The notes below the pieces were generated by a model. It did no database searches. It was not told the DNA's origin and saw only the letters and a program-made list of their open reading frames with translations. 64,000 nucleotides of DNA from NCBI RefSeq assembly GCF_963662255.1, contig NC_085074.1:1178001-1242000 (forward strand), given 5' to 3'. A program made the translations under genes and the position numbers. The DNA is from Cinclus cinclus. Lineage: Eukaryota; Chordata; Aves; Passeriformes; Cinclidae. Below are positions 18,660 through 31,200 of this stretch, one piece after another; the stretch's first letter is position 1, and every line of letters begins with the position of its first letter.

Positions 18660-18790
18660 ACCGAGAGGCTCCGCCCCCCGTATATGATTGGCTGTGGGGA
18701 GAAGGGCGGCACCACAGGGAAAGGCGGGAGTGGATTGGTTTAGCGGGGCCAGTGGGCGGGGCCTGCTGGCGGAACACGGAAGTAGGAGTC
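18660..18790. promoter_or_regulatory. promoter-like element just downstream of ANKRD39
   Basis: Two ATTGG boxes (18687 and 18734; CCAAT on minus), GC boxes (CCGCCCCC at 18672, GGGCGGGG at 18754) and an ETS-like CGGAAGT (18778) lie within 120 bp. This combination is typical of housekeeping promoters, but no gene start is recognised on either side. Function is inference. Confidence 0.4.
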
Positions 18791-18821
18791 CCGGGAGCGG
18801 GCCTGGCTGTCCCGTGTCCCC

Positions 18822-20367
18822 TCAGGTGTCCAGCAGGTCCCACACGGCCGGGTGAGCCCCGTCCCGCGGGCTCCGGCCGCGGGCATCGCGGACGGCAGCG
18901 AGGGCCGGGCGCTGGCGCAGGAGGAGAGCACAGAGCTCGCGGTGCCCCTGCTCGGCGGCCTGCGGGGCGGCCACCGGTGTCACCCCCAGGGGGACACGGG
19001 GGCCCCGGAGCCACCCACAGGCACTCTGGGGGAGGAGAACCCCGGAGCCCCTCACCCACCTTGTACGGGGGTTCCTCGGTGCCCCCCACTCCCACCCTGA
19101 GCAGGGGATCCCTCTGTGCCCCCCCCGGTACAGGGGTCTCCCTGTGCCCCCCTCGTCCCCCCGTGTCCCCCCACCCAACTCGGGCAGGGGGAATCCCCCT
19201 GTGTACACCACCCACCTTGTACGGGCGTCCCTCTGTGCCCCCCCCCATCCCGTGTCCCCCTACCCAATTCGGGCAGGGGGTCCCCCCGTGCCCCCCACCT
19301 GGTCCTGGTGCATCCCCCGGCCCCGCCGTGCCCTCACCTTGTGCAGGCCGGTTCTGCCGTCGCTGTCGGCGGCCGCGGGGTCGGCGCCGTGTGCCAGGAG
19401 CAGCTCGGTGACCGCGCGGTGCCCGCAGTAGCAGGCGCGGTGCAGCGGGGTGGCGCCGCCGGGGGTGCGGGCATCGCACGGAGCGCCCCGCTCCAGCAGC
19501 AGCCGGCACACGCCCAAGTGCCCGTTCCGGCTGGCGTAGTGCTGCGGGCACGGGGCCATGGGCGAGGGCACCGGCTGCGCGGGACCCCCGGGACAGGGCC
19601 GTGTACCCACAGGCTGGGACCCCCGGGACCCCCGGGCCAGGGTGGGACCTACGTGCCCCCCTACTAGGGCCGTGTACGCGGTCAGGATCCCCGTGCCCCC
19701 CGTACCAGGGCCGTGTACCGGGTCAGGATCCCCGTGCCCCCCGTACCAGGTCTGTGTACCCGGTCAGGATCCCCGTGCCCCCCGCACCAGGGCCGTGTAC
19801 CCGGTCAGGATCCCCGTGCCCCCCGTACCAGGTCTGTGTACCCGGTCAGGATCCCCGTGCCCCCCGTACCAGGGCCGTGTACCCCGCCAGGTCGGGCTCC
19901 GCGGGGTCCCAGCTCCGCTCCAGCAGCTGCAGCAGCCGCGCCTCGTCCCCGTCCCGCGCCGCTGCCCATATCCCTGCGGGCAACGGAGCTGCTTCAGCCA
20001 GGGACGGGGCCCGGGCTCTGTCCGGAGCCCTCCGGTACCGCTGCTCCAGTTCCTCCCCCTGTACCCCACCGCTACCGGTATCCCAGCCCCGCCCCTGCCC
20101 CCTTCACTACCCCAAGCCCTGCCCAGGGTCCCTGGGGGCCCCTTCGGTACCGGCTACCCCAGCCCAGAGCCCCCCGATCTCGGCCGGTAGCGGTAGCCCG
20201 GCCTCCTGCCCCTCGCCCCCGGAGCTCCCCGGACCCCGCTCGAAGTCCATCTCGGACAGGCTCTGGTGCACGCTGGGCACGGCCACCCGCCCCGAGCAGC
20301 ACGGAGCGGGCAGCGCCTCCCGCCCGGGGCAGCACGGAGCGGGCGGCGAGCGGCGACCACCGGCCAT
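18822..20367 (-). CDS. ANKRD39: ANKRD39, ankyrin repeat protein, complete
   Basis: Small ankyrin-repeat protein of unknown biochemical role. Coding exons in transcript order: 20367-20235, 19973-19870, 19541-19338 and 18959-18822 (192 aa; human 183). All junctions are in frame; the exon 1 donor is a weak GTCCGG. Residues 31-45 carry the family motif [14 protein letters not shown]. Ankyrin repeats start at [17 protein letters not shown] (about 46-62) and continue with [40 protein letters not shown] and [20 protein letters not shown]. The C terminus WDLLDT parallels human RDLLSS. The N-terminal extension is explained by a 33-nt in-frame duplication in exon 1 (see findings). ANKRD23, its human neighbour, has different N- and C-terminal parts and does not fit. 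The gene is tail-to-tail with CNNM4 (about 290 bp between the CNNM4 3' end and this stop). Its mRNA 3' end is not certain; a minus-strand AATAAA at 18290-18285 would place it inside the CNNM4 3'UTR. Confidence 0.96.
19655..19890 (-). repeat. 41-bp array copying the ANKRD39 exon 2 donor junction
   Basis: Six units of exactly 41 bp on the minus strand. Each contains an exon-2-like end (TACACGGCCCTG or TACACAGACCTG) followed by GTACGG. The real exon ends at 19870; matching junctions fall at 19829, 19788 (GTGCGG), 19747, 19706 and a decayed one at 19665. Confidence 0.95.
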
Positions 20368-20760
20368 GGCACCGGCAGCACCGGGGGGGACGGAAAGGAC
20401 CGAGAAAGGGCGGAAAGAGCCGAGGGGGGACGGAAAGGGACGAGGAGAGGCGGAAAGGACCGAAAGAGCGTGAGAGGGGCCGGGAAGGCCCGAAGGTAGC
20501 CGGAAAGGCCCGAAGGCAGCCGGGAAGGCCCGAAGGTAGCCGGAAAGGCCCGAAGGCAGCCGGGAAGGCCCGAAGGTAGCCGGAAAGGCCCGAAGGCAGC
20601 CGGGAAGGCCCGAAGGTAGCCGGAAAGGCCCGAAGGCAGCCGGGAAGGCCCGAAGGTAGCCGGAAAGGCCCGAAGGCAGCCGGGAAGGCCCGAAGGCAGC
20701 CGGGAAGGCCCGAAGGCAGCCGGGAAGGCCCGAAGGCAGCCCGTTCCTCCTGCACAGCCC
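20235..20760. promoter_or_regulatory. ANKRD39: CpG promoter and first exon region of ANKRD39 with a 20/40-bp repeat
   Basis: Immediately upstream of the ATG (20367) lies a purine-rich block (20385-20480). Then 13-14 copies of a 20-bp unit (GGGAAGGCCCGAAGGCAGCC) run from 20481 to 20748, alternating with a GGAAAGGCCCGAAGGTAGCC form so that the period is 40 bp. Each unit has a CpG and a GGCC dyad. Confidence 0.8.
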
Positions 20761-21480
20761 CGGTGCCGCCGCCAGGGGCCGCCCGCGGCCGCTCCAAGCC
20801 CTCGATGGGGACCCGGGGATCGTTCTCTCCCCCTCCCCCCCCCTCAGTTTTGGGGTCCCCAGGCCCCACCCCCACCAGCAATGAAAGTCCCCGGGCTCCA
20901 ACTCCCCATTCTGGGGGTCCCAGGGCTCTTCCTTCCCAGTTCTGGGATCCCAAGGCTCCCTCCCATGTTCCTGTGAGCCTGGGTTCCCAGGGGTCATCCC
21001 CACACACTTATGGGGTCCCCAAGCTCAGAAATTAGGGGGTCCCAGGGCTCCCCCAGCAGCAATGGGGGTCCCCCTCCCCGTTGGGGGGGTCTCGGAGCTC
21101 TCTCCCCTACCCTGGGGTGTCCCTGGGCTCCCCCTCCCCCTGCTCCCCTCACCCCCAGCCCCATTTCCCACGGCCCTGACCCCGTTCCCAGCCCCCCGAT
21201 CCCATTTCCTGCTCTTTTCCCAGCAGAGCCTCCCCGGGGACCCCCCCGCGCTGACCCCCAACATCCGGGGAGGGGAGGGGGGAGCCCGGCCCGGCCCCCC
21301 CGCCTGGGAACGGCTCCGCTTTGTCCTTTTTTAGCCCCGCTGGAGCTTTTTCCATGAGCTCAGCACCGCGGGGGGAGCCCAAAACTCCCCAGAACCCCCC
21401 AGAACCTCCGCGGGCGTCGCGCTGCAAGGGGAGAGAGAGGGAGAGGGAGAAAAATCCAGGATTTGTTCTGTGGAGTTTTT
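20761..21480. other. intergenic DNA between ANKRD39 and SEMA4C
   Basis: GC-rich single-copy-looking sequence with loose GGGGTCCC(A)GG repeats at 20850-21150. No coding similarity is recognised. Confidence 0.5.
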
Positions 21481-21484
21481 TTGG

Positions 21485-22276
21485 AAGTCCTTTTATTATT
21501 AATATAAAAATACTCACGTATTTACAGCAAATAAATATATTTCGGTAACAAATAAATTACACTGGGGTGGGGGTTATACAAAAGGGGAGGGGGCGTGCAG
21601 GGGGGGGGGACAGGCGGGGAGGGAGGGGACAAACAGCCAGGGCAGGGCGGGGACAGAGCCCTGGGAAAGGGACACGCAGGGAGGGCATGGAAATAGAAAA
21701 GTTGTCAGGGAGAAAAACCCGAAATCAGCCAAAAAAACCGTCCCGCGGCCACCGCCCAGGGCCCGGGGGTGTCCCCAAGTCTGTCCCTCCAGGGGGACAC
21801 GGTACCGAAGGCGGGGGCGGTGACCCAAGGCGGGCACCGGGACCCCGGAGTGACACGGCGGCACGGCCCCGGGCAGGGCACGGGGACAGAGGCATCCTCA
21901 GGGCAGGGACCGGTGCCAGGGTGACACCCCCGTGCCCAGGGCAGATCCCAAAGTGACAGTCCTGCCTCCAAGGTGGGCACTGGTGCCAGTATGAGAGTCC
22001 CCAGGGCGGGCACTGGCACTGGGGTGACGCTGTTGTCAGGGCAGGTAACAGCGTGGCAATCCTGTCCCCAGGCTGGGAGCTGATATCAGGTGTCTCTGCC
22101 CAGCTGGGGGCTGATGCCAGATGTCCGGGCAGGTACCGGTGCCAGGTGTCCACCCCCAGCCAGGTACCAGCGCCACGTGTCTGTGCCCAGCCGGGTACCT
22201 GTGCCAGCCGTGCCGTGCCGTGCCGTGCCCGCTCCGCGGTGCCCGCGCCGGCTCCCGGAGCTGAGGTAGGCGTCGC
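21485..22276 (-). other. SEMA4C: SEMA4C 3' untranslated region
   Basis: Minus-strand sequence after the stop codon at 22279-22277, ending at AATAAA (21497-21492 on minus). It contains degenerate repeats of GTGCCAGxxTGACACC (21900-22210) and a (GTGCC)n stretch at 22209-22232. Confidence 0.75.
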
Positions 22277-25200
22277 TCACACCGACGACTCCTCGGGGTT
22301 GGAGTCGGGCAGGGGCTGGCGCTGCTGCAGCTTGCGCCGCAGCTCCTCGGCCAGGTCGGCGCAGGCCGGGCGCTCCTCGGCGCCCAGCGCCAGGCGGATG
22401 TAGCCGTTGGAGGCCGAGCCGCGCAGCGGGCCCAGGTGGATGCGGGTGGGCGAGTGCAGCGGCTGCCCGGGGATGGCGGCGGGCGGCGAGCCGGCCCCGG
22501 GGCCGCCGTTGCGGCAGCAGGCGCTGCCGGCCGTGCTGGCGTGGCCGGGCACGATTTTGAGCGACCCGTCAGAGTAGTAATAACTGGAGGGGTCCCAGAG
22601 CTTCTCGTCCGAGTCGGAGGCGGCGCTGGAGACGAAGCGCGGGCTGGGCGGTTCCTTGGGCAGCTCGATGGGGTACACCAGCGTGCTCTCGATGGCCTTG
22701 GCGCCCTTGCCCAGCTCGTGGCGCAGCCGGCGCCACAGCGACAGCACGGCCAGCAGCAGCAGCAGGCACAGGGCGCCCAGGCACACGGCCAGCACCCACA
22801 CCACGCCCAGGCTCTCCAGCGGCGCCCGCGTCTCCAGCGGCGCGCCCGGCCCCGCCAGCACGGCCACCCGGTACTCCTGGGCGGGCAGGCGGGCGCCCTG
22901 CTCCTCGGCCAGGCAGCGGTACGTGCCGCTGTGCTGCGCCCCCGCGCCGGGCACCACCAGCGCCCGCAGCCGCGCCTCGCCCAGCACCAGCACCTGCTCG
23001 GCCGCCAGCGCCCGGCCCTCGAAGGTCCAGAGAGCCCGCGCCAGGTTGGAGCCCAGGCGGCACGTCAGCACCAGGTCCGTGCCCGCCACCACCGTCACGT
23101 TCTTGGGAGTCAGCGGCCCTGCGGGGAGCGGGGCGGTCAGCGGGGACGGGGCAAGGGTGGGGTGGGATCCATGGGATGGGATCCACGGGATGGGCTGGAC
23201 TGGGATGGGATCCATGGGATGAGAACACACACGTGGCACCGGTAGGGTCTCACCTTGCTTGGCCACCTGCGGCACGGAGCAGGCGCCGGTGTCAGAGCTC
23301 AGAACATCCTGCACCAGGTGGGACCTGCAGGAGGAGGGCACAGTGAGGGGGGTTCTCATTGTGTCCCCTCCCCAGGGACCCACAGGGATCACTGATCCCA
23401 TCCCTAGCCCTGCAGAGACACCCCAAACTCCAAACACTCCCGGAGCTCCGGCAGCCTCGGGGCTGTGCCCATTCCCTGGGCGGCGCCCAGCACCCTCTGG
23501 GGGCAGAACCTTTCCCAAAATCCAACCGGAGCCTGCCCTGGTTGCCGTCCCTGTCCCGGTGACCCCTGTCCCGGTGTCCCCCCGTCCCAGTGCCCGTACC
23601 CGTTGTGCCCGTCGGTGCGGACGCAGGCGCTGCCGTTGCGGCTCCAGGCGCAGTAGGGGTCCCGTGCCAGCACGCAGTCGGTGCAGGACTGGTAGCGCCC
23701 GCACTCTGCCAGGGGCAGCTGTGCCACCTGCAAGCGGGACCCGGCGAACAGCAGCTTCTGCCAGGGGGACACAGCGGTGAGGTGACGCAGCCCGGTGCCA
23801 CCGCGGTGCCACCGCCACCCCATGGCACGCTCACCTTGGTGCCCGCCAGCACCAGGCTCTCCACGGGCTGTGCCGGCTCGAACACCTGCAGCTCCTCCAC
23901 CAGGTGGATGCGGGAGCCCAAATCCAGCGCCTTGTGCACCCAGCCGTCACCTGCAGGTGGGCACGGGCATGGCACTCAGGGACAGGGTACACTGGGGGCT
24001 GCCCCCATGGTGCCCTGTCCCCTCTTTTACCCTGTCCCCTCGGTGCCATCCCCTCTGCCCTGTCCCCTCAGTGCCCTGTCCCCTCTCCTCTGTGCCTGTC
24101 CCCTCTGTGCCATCCCCTGTGCCCTGTCCCTCCTGTGCCCTGTCCCTCTGCCCACTGTGTCCCCTGTCCCTGTCCCCTGTCCCTGGCATTACCTGTGCCG
24201 ATGAACAGCACCTCGTAGGTGGCCCCGTCCAGCCCGGCCACGCGGTCCACCACGAGCTGGGTGAAGTTGGCATCCTTCTTGAGCAGCAGCGGGCGCCCGC
24301 GCTGCGGCGGCACCGGCTCGTCCATCAGCGGGTGCTTCTTGGCGAAGTTGAGCGTGTTGTCCGGCAGCTCCAGAGAGCTGGCAAAGCCGTTCTGCCGGTG
24401 CCAGTCCGTGATGCACTGCAGGGGAGGGCACGGGGGCGCCGTGAGGGTACGGGGGACACCGTGAGGGTATGGGGGTACCATGAGGGTATGGGGGGCACTG
24501 TCAGGGCATGGGTGCACCGTGGTGGGTCCCACATTCGCTCAGGATGCCGCAGATGGATCCCAATCCCTCTCAGGAGGGCACTGCTGGATCCCAAATCCCT
24601 CAGGGACACCAGGAACAGGGACAGATCCCAACCCCTCAGAGGGCACCATCAGGAACAGGGACAGATCCCAACCCTTCAGAGGGCACCATCAGGAACAGGG
24701 ACAGATCCCAACCCTTCAGAGGGCACCACCAGGAACAGGGACACATCCCAACCCCTCAGAGGGCACCACCAGGAACAGGGACAGATCCCAACCCTTCAGA
24801 GGGCACCACCAGGAACAGGGACACATCCCAACCCCTCAGAGGGCACCATCAGGAACAGGGACAGATCCCAACCCTTCAGAGGGCACCACCAGGAACAGGG
24901 ACACATCCCAACCCCTCAGAGGGCACCACCAGGAACAGGGACACATCCCAACCCCTCAGAGGGCACCATCAGGAACAGGGACAGATCCCAACCCTTCAGA
25001 GGGCACCACCAGGAACAGGGACAGATCCCAACCCTTCAGAGGGCACCATCAGGAACAGGGACACATCCCAACCCCTCAGAGGGCACCACCAGCCCCACAT
25101 CCCCATCCCACTCCCCAGGCTGTTGCTGTGCCCGCACTCACCGCGCCAGGCCGGGGGCTGGGCACCTCGCCCGAGTACCGTCCCCATTTCTGTGCCTGCT

Positions 25201-28200
25201 CCCGGTACTCCTTGTAGGGCCCCTCGAAGGCCTTCTTCACCTCCAGGATGTGGTAGCGGCAGATGGCAGAGACATCCACGTCCCCCCTGCAGGCACACCA
25301 GCGATGGCACCAGGGGGAACTAGCACAAGGCCATCATGGGCACAAGGACACAGCGACCATGGGCACTGGGACAAGACCACCATAGGCACCAGGACAGGGC
25401 CATCATGGGCACTGAGACACAGCCACCATGGGCACGGGGACACGGCCACCATGGGCATGGGGACACAACCACCATGGGCATTGGGACAGGGCAACCTTGG
25501 GCACCAGGACAGGGCCACCGTGGGCACTGGGACACAACCACCATGAGCAGCAGGACACGGCCACCATGGGTACCAGAACAGGGCCACCATGGGCACGGGG
25601 ACAGGGCCACCATGGGCACTGAGACACAGCCACCATGGGCACCAGGACAGGGCCACCATGAGCACCTGGACAGGGCCACCATGGGCACGGGGACACGGCC
25701 ACTGTGGGCAGCCTGGCCACTAGGACAAGAGCACCATGGGCATCACAACAGGGCCACCGTGGGAAATAGGACAAGGCCACCATATTCATGGGGACACAGC
25801 CACCATGGTCACCGTGGGCACTGGGACAAGGCCACCACGGCCACGAGGACACAGCCACCACGGGCGCAGGAACACAACTACTGCGGGCAGCGTGGGCAAC
25901 AGGACAAAAACACCACAGGCAACAGGGCAGGGCCACCGTGGGCAATAGGACGAGGCCACCATATCCATGAGGACACGGTGACCACGGCCACCACGTGCAC
26001 ACGGCCAGGGCCACCAGGCGCACAGGGCGGCGGGGCACTCACCAGCGGGCGCGGAAGACGCCGAAGAAGGCGGTGTCCTGCCAGCGGGCACCGGGCAGGG
26101 TGAACACGGCCTGCAGGCGGTTGAAGTGCAGCTGCTGCTCGGGCGCCGAGCACACCAGGCGCGCCTTCAGGAACGACGTCCACTTCTTCTGCAGCGTCCG
26201 CGCGCCGCCCACATCCCCCTGCGCGGGCACGGGGACAGCGTGTCACCGCGGGGACAGGGACATGGACGTCATGGGCACGGGGAGAGCGTGTCACCGCGGG
26301 GACAGGGACATCAACGTCATGGGCACGGGGACAGCGTGTCACCGCGGGGACAGGGACATCAACGTCATGGGCACGGGGACAGCGTGTCACCGCGGGGACA
26401 GGGACATGGACGTCATGGGCACGGGGAGAGCGTGTCACCGCGGGGACAGGGACATGGACGTCATGGGCACGGGGAGAGCGTGTCACCGCAGGGACAGGGA
26501 CATCAACGTCATGGGCACGGGGACAGCGTGTCACCGCGGGGACAGGGACATCAACGTCATGGGCACGGGGACAGCGTGTCACCGCGGGGACAGGGACATG
26601 GACGTCATGGGCACGGGGAGAGCGTGTCACCGCGGGGACAGGGACATGGACGTCATGGGCACGGGGACAGCGTGTCACCGCAGGGACAGGGACATGGACG
26701 TCATGGGCACGGGGAGAGCGTGTCACCGCGGGGACAGCGACATGGACGTCATGGGCACGGGGACAGCGTGTCACCGCGGGGACAGCGACATGGACGTCAT
26801 GGGCATGGGGACAGCGTGTCACCGCGGGGACAGCGACATGGACGTCATGGGCACGGGGAGAGCGTGTCACCGCGGGGACAGCGACATGGACGTCATGGGC
26901 ATGGGGAGAGCGTGTCACCGCGGGGACAGCGACATGGACGTCATGGGCACGGGGACAGCGTGTCACCGCGGGGACAGCGACATGGATGTCATGGGCACGG
27001 GGACAGTGTGTCACCACGGGGACAGGGACATCAACGTCATGGGCATGGGGACATGTCCCCCTTTGCAGACACGGGGACAGTGTGTCACTTTGGGCACAGG
27101 GACAGGGTCACTGCAGGCACAGGGACACGAACACCACGGGCACAAGGACGCAGCCATCGCAGGCACAGGGACATGTCCCCTTTTGCAGGCATGGGGACAG
27201 AGTGACAGAGTGCCATTGCAGTCATGGGGACACAGCCACCACGGGCACAGGGACACCGTGTCACCACTGGCACAGGGACAGTGTGTCACCGTGGGCACAC
27301 CACATTACCATGTGCACCTCAGCGCTGGCACCACAGGCACTGGGACATGGCCGCCAAGGGCACCGTGGATACCGTGGGCACCATGGGTAGTGGGACACGG
27401 CCACCACGGGCACTGTGAGCACCGTGGGCACCACAGGCACCGGGCCAAGGCCACCACGGGCACTGGGACACGGCCACCATGGGCACCACAGGCAATGGGA
27501 CATGGCCACCATGGCCACCATGGGCAGCAGGACTAATAGAAATGCATTAATCTCGTAATAACAATAACAATAATAAAAATAATAACGATGGAAATATTAG
27601 TTGAATGCATTAGTTTCATGATGATTATAAAAATTACAATAATGAAAATATTAATAGAAATGTATTAATCTCATGGTGATGATAATAATGAAAATATTAG
27701 TAGATATGCATTAATAAAATAATAATATTAAGGGAAATATTAATATAAATTTATTAATCTCATGATGATTAAAATGAAAATGCTAGTAGAAATGTTAGTT
27801 TCATGATGATAATAACAATAATAATGGAAACTAATAGAAATAGAAATTAACCTCATGATGATGCTTCATGAAAATAACATAAATAACAGTAATAACAGAA
27901 ATATTAACAAAACCACATTAATCCCCTGCCCACACCCCCGGCTATGCTTGGCACTGGTGCCACATTGAGGTGGCCAAACCCAACACTGCCAGCACTGCCC
28001 AAACCCATGCCAACTTCCTGCCCCTCAAACAACCCCAGGTGTGCCCAGGTGTGCCCCACACCTTGCAGACCCATGCCACCACATGCTCAGCATAAACCCA
28101 TGCCAAATTCCCACCCCTCAAACAGCTCCAGGTGACCCTAGGTGTGCCCTGTACCTAGCAGACCCGTGCCACTGCCAGCACTGCCCAAACCCATGCAAAC

Positions 28201-31200
28201 TTCCCACCCCTCAGCTGGCTCCAGGTGTGCCCAGGTGTGCCCGTACCTTGCAGACCCGTGCCACACGTGCCACCACCTGCTCGGCGTAGCAGTCGTACTC
28301 GACGGCGCGCTCGCTGAAGAAGAAGTAAACCTTGTCGTCGTCGCCGCTGCCGCTGCCCGCGCTCTCGGGCACGAAGGCCGAGGCCACGAAGTGGGGCTCT
28401 GTGAAAGCACAGTGTCACAGCTGTGCCACCTGTGCCCTCCCCATGCCCCTGTCCCTGCTGTGTCCTCCCTGTGCCCTCCCCGTGCCCCTGTCCCCGCTGT
28501 GCCCTCCCTGTGCCCCTGTCCCTGCTGTGCCCTCCCCATGCCCCTGTCCCTGCTGTGTCCTCCCTGTGCCCTCCCCGTGCCCCTGTCCCCGCTGTGCCCT
28601 CCCTGTGCCCTCCCCGTGCCCCTGTCCCTGCTGTGCCCTCCCCGTGCCCCTGTCCCCGCTGTGCCCTCCCTGTGCCCTCCCCATGCCCCTGTCCCTGCTG
28701 TGCCCTCCCTGTGCCCTCCCCGTGCCCCTGTCCCTGCTGTGCCCACCATTGAGCCAGGAGGTCAGGTACTCTGTCTTCATGGAGTAGTGCTGGCCCAGGT
28801 TGCGCAGGATCACAGGCTCCGTGCCCAGGAAGTTGTTGAAGGTGGCAGAGTAGAGCTCCCCGTCTGTGAGGGAGGGATTTAATGGGGGTGGAGGGCACGG
28901 GGGGCACCCTCTGAGACCCCAGAGGTGTCACCTACCCACGATGAGGCCGGTGTGGCCCTTGGTGGGGTCGTAGGGACATTTGCCTTTGCCATCCTCGAAC
29001 GCCACCGGGTCCAGGGTGAAGCCAGACAGCTCCTGGGAGCACATGGGTGGGTGAGGGGCACTAAGTCACGTCCCCACCACCCAGACAGGCCCCAGGGACA
29101 AGGACACCCCTCCAGGTGACGCTCCTGAAGACAGGGACAGCCCTGGGCACCATCCAGGCAAAGGGACAGCCCTTGAGGAGGGACAGGAACAATCCTGGAT
29201 GATCCTTTTGGGACAGGGATACCCCTGGATGAGAGACAGGGACAGCACTAAATAATGCTCGTAGGGACAGGGACAGTCCTAGATGAGGGACAGGGACAAC
29301 CCTGGATGTTCCTTCTGGAACAGGGACACTTCTAGATTATGCTCCTGGGGACAGGGACATCCTTGGATGATGACCCCAGGGACAGGGACATTTCTATGAG
29401 GACAAGGACACCCATCCATGATCCTCTGGGACACAGGGACACCCCTGGATGACCCATTCTGGGGACAGGGACACCCATGGACCACCCTGGGGACAGGGAC
29501 CCCTCCAAGATGACCCATCTGGGACACTCCAAGTGCACAGGAGATAGCCCCAACCTGCCCTGGCAGACACAAAACAACCCCTGGGCACCTCTAAATGCCA
29601 GCCCTGGGGACAGGGCCACCCCACAGGGCCTCATGGCCAGGGGAGGGCAGGGGAAATTGGGGACCCCCGAGTTTTGGGGGGTCACTCACGATGTAGGTGC
29701 ACTTGGGCTGGAAGGCGTAGGTGCCGCAGGTATACAGGTGGGAGCTGTTGTAGCTCTGCAGGAAGCGCACGTAGTTGAAGCAGTCGGTCTGGGAGGGGAC
29801 ACAGGGGACATTAAAGGGGTGACAACACAGCCAGGGGGGTCTGGGTGTTGGGAAAAGGGATACTGCACAGGGAGAGTGACACAGTAAAGCAGTGGGGACA
29901 AGGGACACGGCACAGGGACAGTGACGCAGCAAAGGAGTGGGGGTTCTGGGTGTGGGGACAAGGGACACTGCACAGGCATGGGGATGATGGTTCCAGGTAT
30001 GGGGACAGGAGGACAGCATGGGGACAGTGGCACAGTGAAGGGACCAAAGTCTCAGGCACAGGACAGTGGCATAGCAGAGTGGTGGGGTCTGACATGGGGA
30101 CAGAGGACAAGGCATGGGGACACTGGCATGGGACAGGGAGAGATGACCGGGGCACTGCCACCACATGGGGACAGGGGAATGGGGACACAGGGCATGGCAC
30201 AGGGACACTGGGACACTGGAGCTGGCACAGGACAGGGACACAGGAGATGGCAGAGTGCCCCGACCCCCCCGAGCACCCCTGTGCCCACCTGGTTGTTCTT
30301 GCCCTTCTGCACGCACTCCGCTTTCTTCTCCACAGGCGCCTCCCAGGAGATCTGGGGGTGGCAGAGGGGTCAGGAGCTGGGATGTCACTCCCCACCCCAA
30401 ATCCTCCCCCCGTTTTGGGGCGCCCCGGGGTGCTCACCGCCGCCTTGAGCTCCACGGTGCCGGTGGCCAGGGCGAACACGGCCTCGCGGGCACCCACGTA
30501 GAGCAGCCCCTCGGCCTCATCCAGCATCAGCGTCAGGTAGTGAGAGACCCCGCCCTGAGAGAAGCGCTTGGCCGTGTCCCGCAGCTCTGTGGGGACAGGG
30601 ACAATGGGCACCATAGCTGTGAGGGGACACCCACAGCACCCCACAACCCCTGCCAGATCCCACCCACAGCTCTGTGGGGACGGGGACACTGCACTGAAAC
30701 CCCCCCCCACCCCCCCAGCTCTGTGGGAACACAGGGTCACCATGCTGGGACCCCCCCCCCCCCTCCCCCCCAATCTCTGCAGGGCCTTGGGAGCCCAGAG
30801 CAGGGACCCTCGCGCACCCCCCCGCCTCCGCCAGACCCCCTGGCCCCGTGGGCACACAAAGGTCCCTTTGTCACCAGCAGTGTCAGCAAACACAGTAGCC
30901 TTTGCAGGGACCCCGTGGCCCCCCCGCGAGCCCCCCCCCCCCCCCCCCAGCGCCCCCCGGCCACCCCCGGGCCCTGCAGAAAGGAACCATTGACGGGACA
31001 GCGCCAGGGCCCCCGGGTGGGGACAGGGACACGGGGCTGGCACCGCACGGGGGCGGTACGGGGACAGTGGCACGGCTGAGGGTGGGGGTTCTGGGTGTGG
31101 GGACAAGGGACACTGCACAGGCATGGGGATGATGGTTCCAGGTATGGGGACAGGAGGACGGCATAGGGACAGTGGCACAGTGAAGGGACCAAAGTCTCAG

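Noticed and set aside
20072..21007. Long minus-strand frame across ANKRD39 exon 1 and its upstream 20-bp repeat
   Set aside because: Only the part matching ANKRD39 exon 1 (after the ATG at 20367) is supported; the rest is repeat translated in an open frame.
23795..25546. Plus-strand frame of more than 550 codons antisense to SEMA4C
   Set aside because: It is the shadow of SEMA4C exons and of the 40-bp array on the opposite strand.
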